Below, in pieces: positions 6,565 to 8,912 of a stretch of 8,912 bases of DNA (positions are counted from its first letter, which is position 1; each line of letters starts with the position of its first letter). The notes under the pieces are model-generated. The model ran no database searches. It saw only the letters and a list, made by a program, of their open reading frames with translations, and was not told where the DNA came from. The translations under genes were made by a program, and so were the position numbers. Origin of the DNA: Deltaproteobacteria bacterium. Lineage in GTDB: Bacteria; Bdellovibrionota; UBA1018. The stretch is from contig JABDFB010000088.1 in NCBI GenBank assembly GCA_013286765.1, positions 1 through 8,912 of the forward strand, given 5' to 3'.

Positions 6565-7836
6565 TTATTGCTGTTGCGGATTGTTTACGATTCCGAAGAA
6601 CAGAATGCTCCTCGAAACCTTGTGGCGAATCGCAACCAGAAACGGTCTATCGAATTTGAGCGTAAAACTATCGTCTCTAAGTACAATGGATCTAGTCATT
6701 GCAGCGCCAGTAGCAGCTGCTGCGCTTGCGCCTTCTTCGTCTAGCTCAAGAGTTGCTTTGTGAAGAATGAGACTAATTGCACTTGGCCCGTTCACCATAC
6801 GACTAAAGTTTTCGCCGGGACGGAATGGTTTCTGAATTCCCAACCCTTTGATTGCTGGAATCAAGTCGGCACTGTAATCAAGCTTGAGGCGAGGTAAAAA
6901 AAGCTCACCTTTTTTATTGTCTGCAAACTGGTCTTCCCACCACTGAAGTGCCGACAAATCAGCCAAGTCTGAGAGTTCTTCCGGAGTGCGGGCAGTGACG
7001 GGCAAGAAAAGTTCAATAGCAAACTCGCCTCCAACCGTATCTAAGCTAACGCCCTCAATAGTACGACTGCGCATATAGGTGAATTGACCTTTTTGACGCA
7101 TCATCTGAACTTGTCCCGAACTTCCGTCCGCAGAGGTGAAGCTTTGTTCCTTAGTGAGTGCTTTATCGAATTTCTTTTCCCATTTCACTTTCAACGCGAC
7201 AGTATTAATCAAATATGTCAGCGCTGAGGGATCAGTTCGGTCCAAAAGCTTGGGTATCATTCCAGCAGTGTGATCAGAAACATATTTGTTTATCTGAGTG
7301 ACTGCACCGGGTGCGCTGAAATCAAGATTTGCGACTTCTGCTCCAAAGGACTTCTGCAACTCTTTCTGGTAGGCGTCCACCAATGAGATATCTTTGTTCA
7401 CCCAGATCGCATTTGCAATTTGCAGAGAACCGGAAGAGTGATTCAGCAACAACTGGCGAAGAGCGGCATTCCCTTCCTGAATGTATTCCGGTTTCAAGTC
7501 GAACTGACCACCAAAAGCCGAAAACATTTCAGATCGAACAGAATCGCTCCCTCCCAGCGAAGCCATTGTCCATGCGGTACCAATGCTATAGGGAGAAAAG
7601 AAGAAGTTTTTTCCCTCTCTCAAGGCTGCATTCGACAAGGGTTTGGCCAGTGATGTACCAAACAAATGCATTCCTTCCACTATCTGAGGAAAATATTCGT
7701 CCACTGGAACAACGGCATCTGGATCACCCGCGGACGTAGATGTTTCCGCAGACTCTGGCATTTCCGATGCAGACAAATTCATAGACGCAAAAAGACTCGA
7801 CAACAAAATAAGTAAAGTTGGTGATGTACGGCGCAT
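6565..7836 (-). CDS. Secreted serpin (serine/cysteine protease inhibitor)
   Basis: A suicide-type protease inhibitor of the serpin superfamily, 423 residues from the chosen ATG at 7836. That start is preferred to the GTG at 7866 because GGAGG lies eight bases upstream and because it opens a clean Sec signal peptide (MRRTSPTLLILLSSLFASMNLSA, given here as its features: two Arg, then a hydrophobic core about 7-19, cleavage near A23). Core serpin landmarks: NFFFSPYSIGTAW (77-89), YLINTVALKVKWEKKF (208-223), and the family signature LKFDRPFLVAI (393-403), which fits the PROSITE pattern residue by residue. The reactive-loop hinge EEGASAAAAT (367-376) is of the inhibitory type (Gly at P15, Ala at P12-P9), with Ala rather than Thr/Ser at P14. 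The cleaved bond may be R382-S383 (TRS), implying a trypsin-like target, but assignment by count is uncertain by one residue. The mature protein would act in the periplasm, on the surface or outside. It lies between ligA and the cyclase-like gene on the same strand. Confidence 0.95.
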   Translation of the reverse strand: MRRTSPTLLILLSSLFASMNLSASEMPESAETSTSAGDPDAVVPVDEYFPQIVEGMHLFGTSLAKPLSNAALREGKNFFFSPYSIGTAWTMASLGGSDSVRSEMFSAFGGQFDLKPEYIQEGNAALRQLLLNHSSGSLQIANAIWVNKDISLVDAYQKELQKSFGAEVANLDFSAPGAVTQINKYVSDHTAGMIPKLLDRTDPSALTYLINTVALKVKWEKKFDKALTKEQSFTSADGSSGQVQMMRQKGQFTYMRSRTIEGVSLDTVGGEFAIELFLPVTARTPEELSDLADLSALQWWEDQFADNKKGELFLPRLKLDYSADLIPAIKGLGIQKPFRPGENFSRMVNGPSAISLILHKATLELDEEGASAAAATGAAMTRSIVLRDDSFTLKFDRPFLVAIRHKVSRSILFFGIVNNPQQQ

Positions 7837-7844
7837 TATTAAAA

Positions 7845-7849
7845 CCTCC
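7845..7849 (-). promoter_or_regulatory. Ribosome binding site fixing the serpin start
   Basis: CCTCC on the + strand reads GGAGG on the - strand, eight bases before ATG at 7836. A longer in-frame reading from GTG at 7866 would run through this site, has no comparable ribosome binding site and would put ten non-hydrophobic residues before the signal peptide. Confidence 0.85.
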
Positions 7850-7895
7850 GAAGAGCGCTCTATCACATTGTTTTTATTTTGTAGAAATTAAAATG

Positions 7896-7925
7896 ATTTA
7901 ATCCAGTAATTAGCTCCGAAGACAA
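7896..7925 (-). promoter_or_regulatory. Weak candidate promoter for the serpin gene
   Basis: On the - strand TTGTCT (7920-7925) and TTAAAT (7896-7901) are spaced 18 bp, each 4 of 6 to consensus, within the AT-rich 108-bp gap between ligA and the serpin. No clear terminator follows ligA, so read-through from ligA is also possible. A 10-bp palindrome AGAGCGCTCT at 7852-7861, next to the serpin ribosome binding site, is the only other symmetry in this gap. Confidence 0.25.
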
Positions 7926-7944
7926 CCCCCACAGATCGGCAACA

Positions 7945-8912
<968 letters not shown>

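Noticed and set aside
7329..7739. Long + strand reading frame opposite the serpin
   Set aside because: It lies wholly inside the serpin gene, has no ribosome binding site or recognisable domain, and the serpin match is unambiguous.

Overview
The window looks like chromosomal DNA of a Gram-negative bacterium with roughly balanced base composition. The style of LigA and RadA, together with a small lysine/arginine-rich protein of a type I associate with Myxococcota and Bdellovibrionota, suggests a deltaproteobacterium-like or Bdellovibrionota-like host. That placement is an inference from family memory; there is no rRNA or other decisive marker here.

Left block, + strand (1-3491): a perfect 18-bp inverted repeat sits just before glpK (glycerol kinase). 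glpK is followed after 21 bp by radA (DNA recombination/repair ATPase) and after a further 20 bp by a 134-residue conserved-looking hypothetical gene. The tight spacing and clear ribosome binding sites suggest one transcript, closed by a hairpin at 3506-3525 that lies between convergent genes.

Right block, - strand (8912 down to 3533): in transcription order, the C-terminal part of NAD-dependent DNA ligase ligA (cut by the window edge), a secreted serpin, and a 959-residue exported protein. There is no gene-free stretch above about 150 bp. The 152-bp gap between serpin and the large gene holds a likely serpin terminator and an inverted repeat overlapping a candidate promoter.

The main discovery is in the 959-residue protein. 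It would pass as 'hypothetical', but residues about 533-815 carry the ordered signature of the toxin-type (class II) nucleotidyl cyclases: anthrax edema factor, Bordetella CyaA and Pseudomonas ExoY. An Arg and two Lys have exactly the spacing found in edema factor and CyaA (R538, K555, K562, in GFKTKEHEISGKSS), followed by GYIP, the two-aspartate metal motif TADTDL and a downstream QHGEE. The position of the CyaA/edema-factor catalytic histidine is Ser, as it is Lys in ExoY. The protein has a Sec-type signal peptide, a Cys-rich N-terminal half of unknown function, and a basic Pro/Ser tail with kinase-site-like motifs (RRASL, RRKSL) and an SH3-ligand-like PPRPRR. Next to it is a secreted serpin with an inhibitory-type hinge. 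The two exported proteins, both of types that act on eukaryotic cells or proteases, lie between housekeeping genes and may form a small host- or prey-interaction locus; that link is inference.
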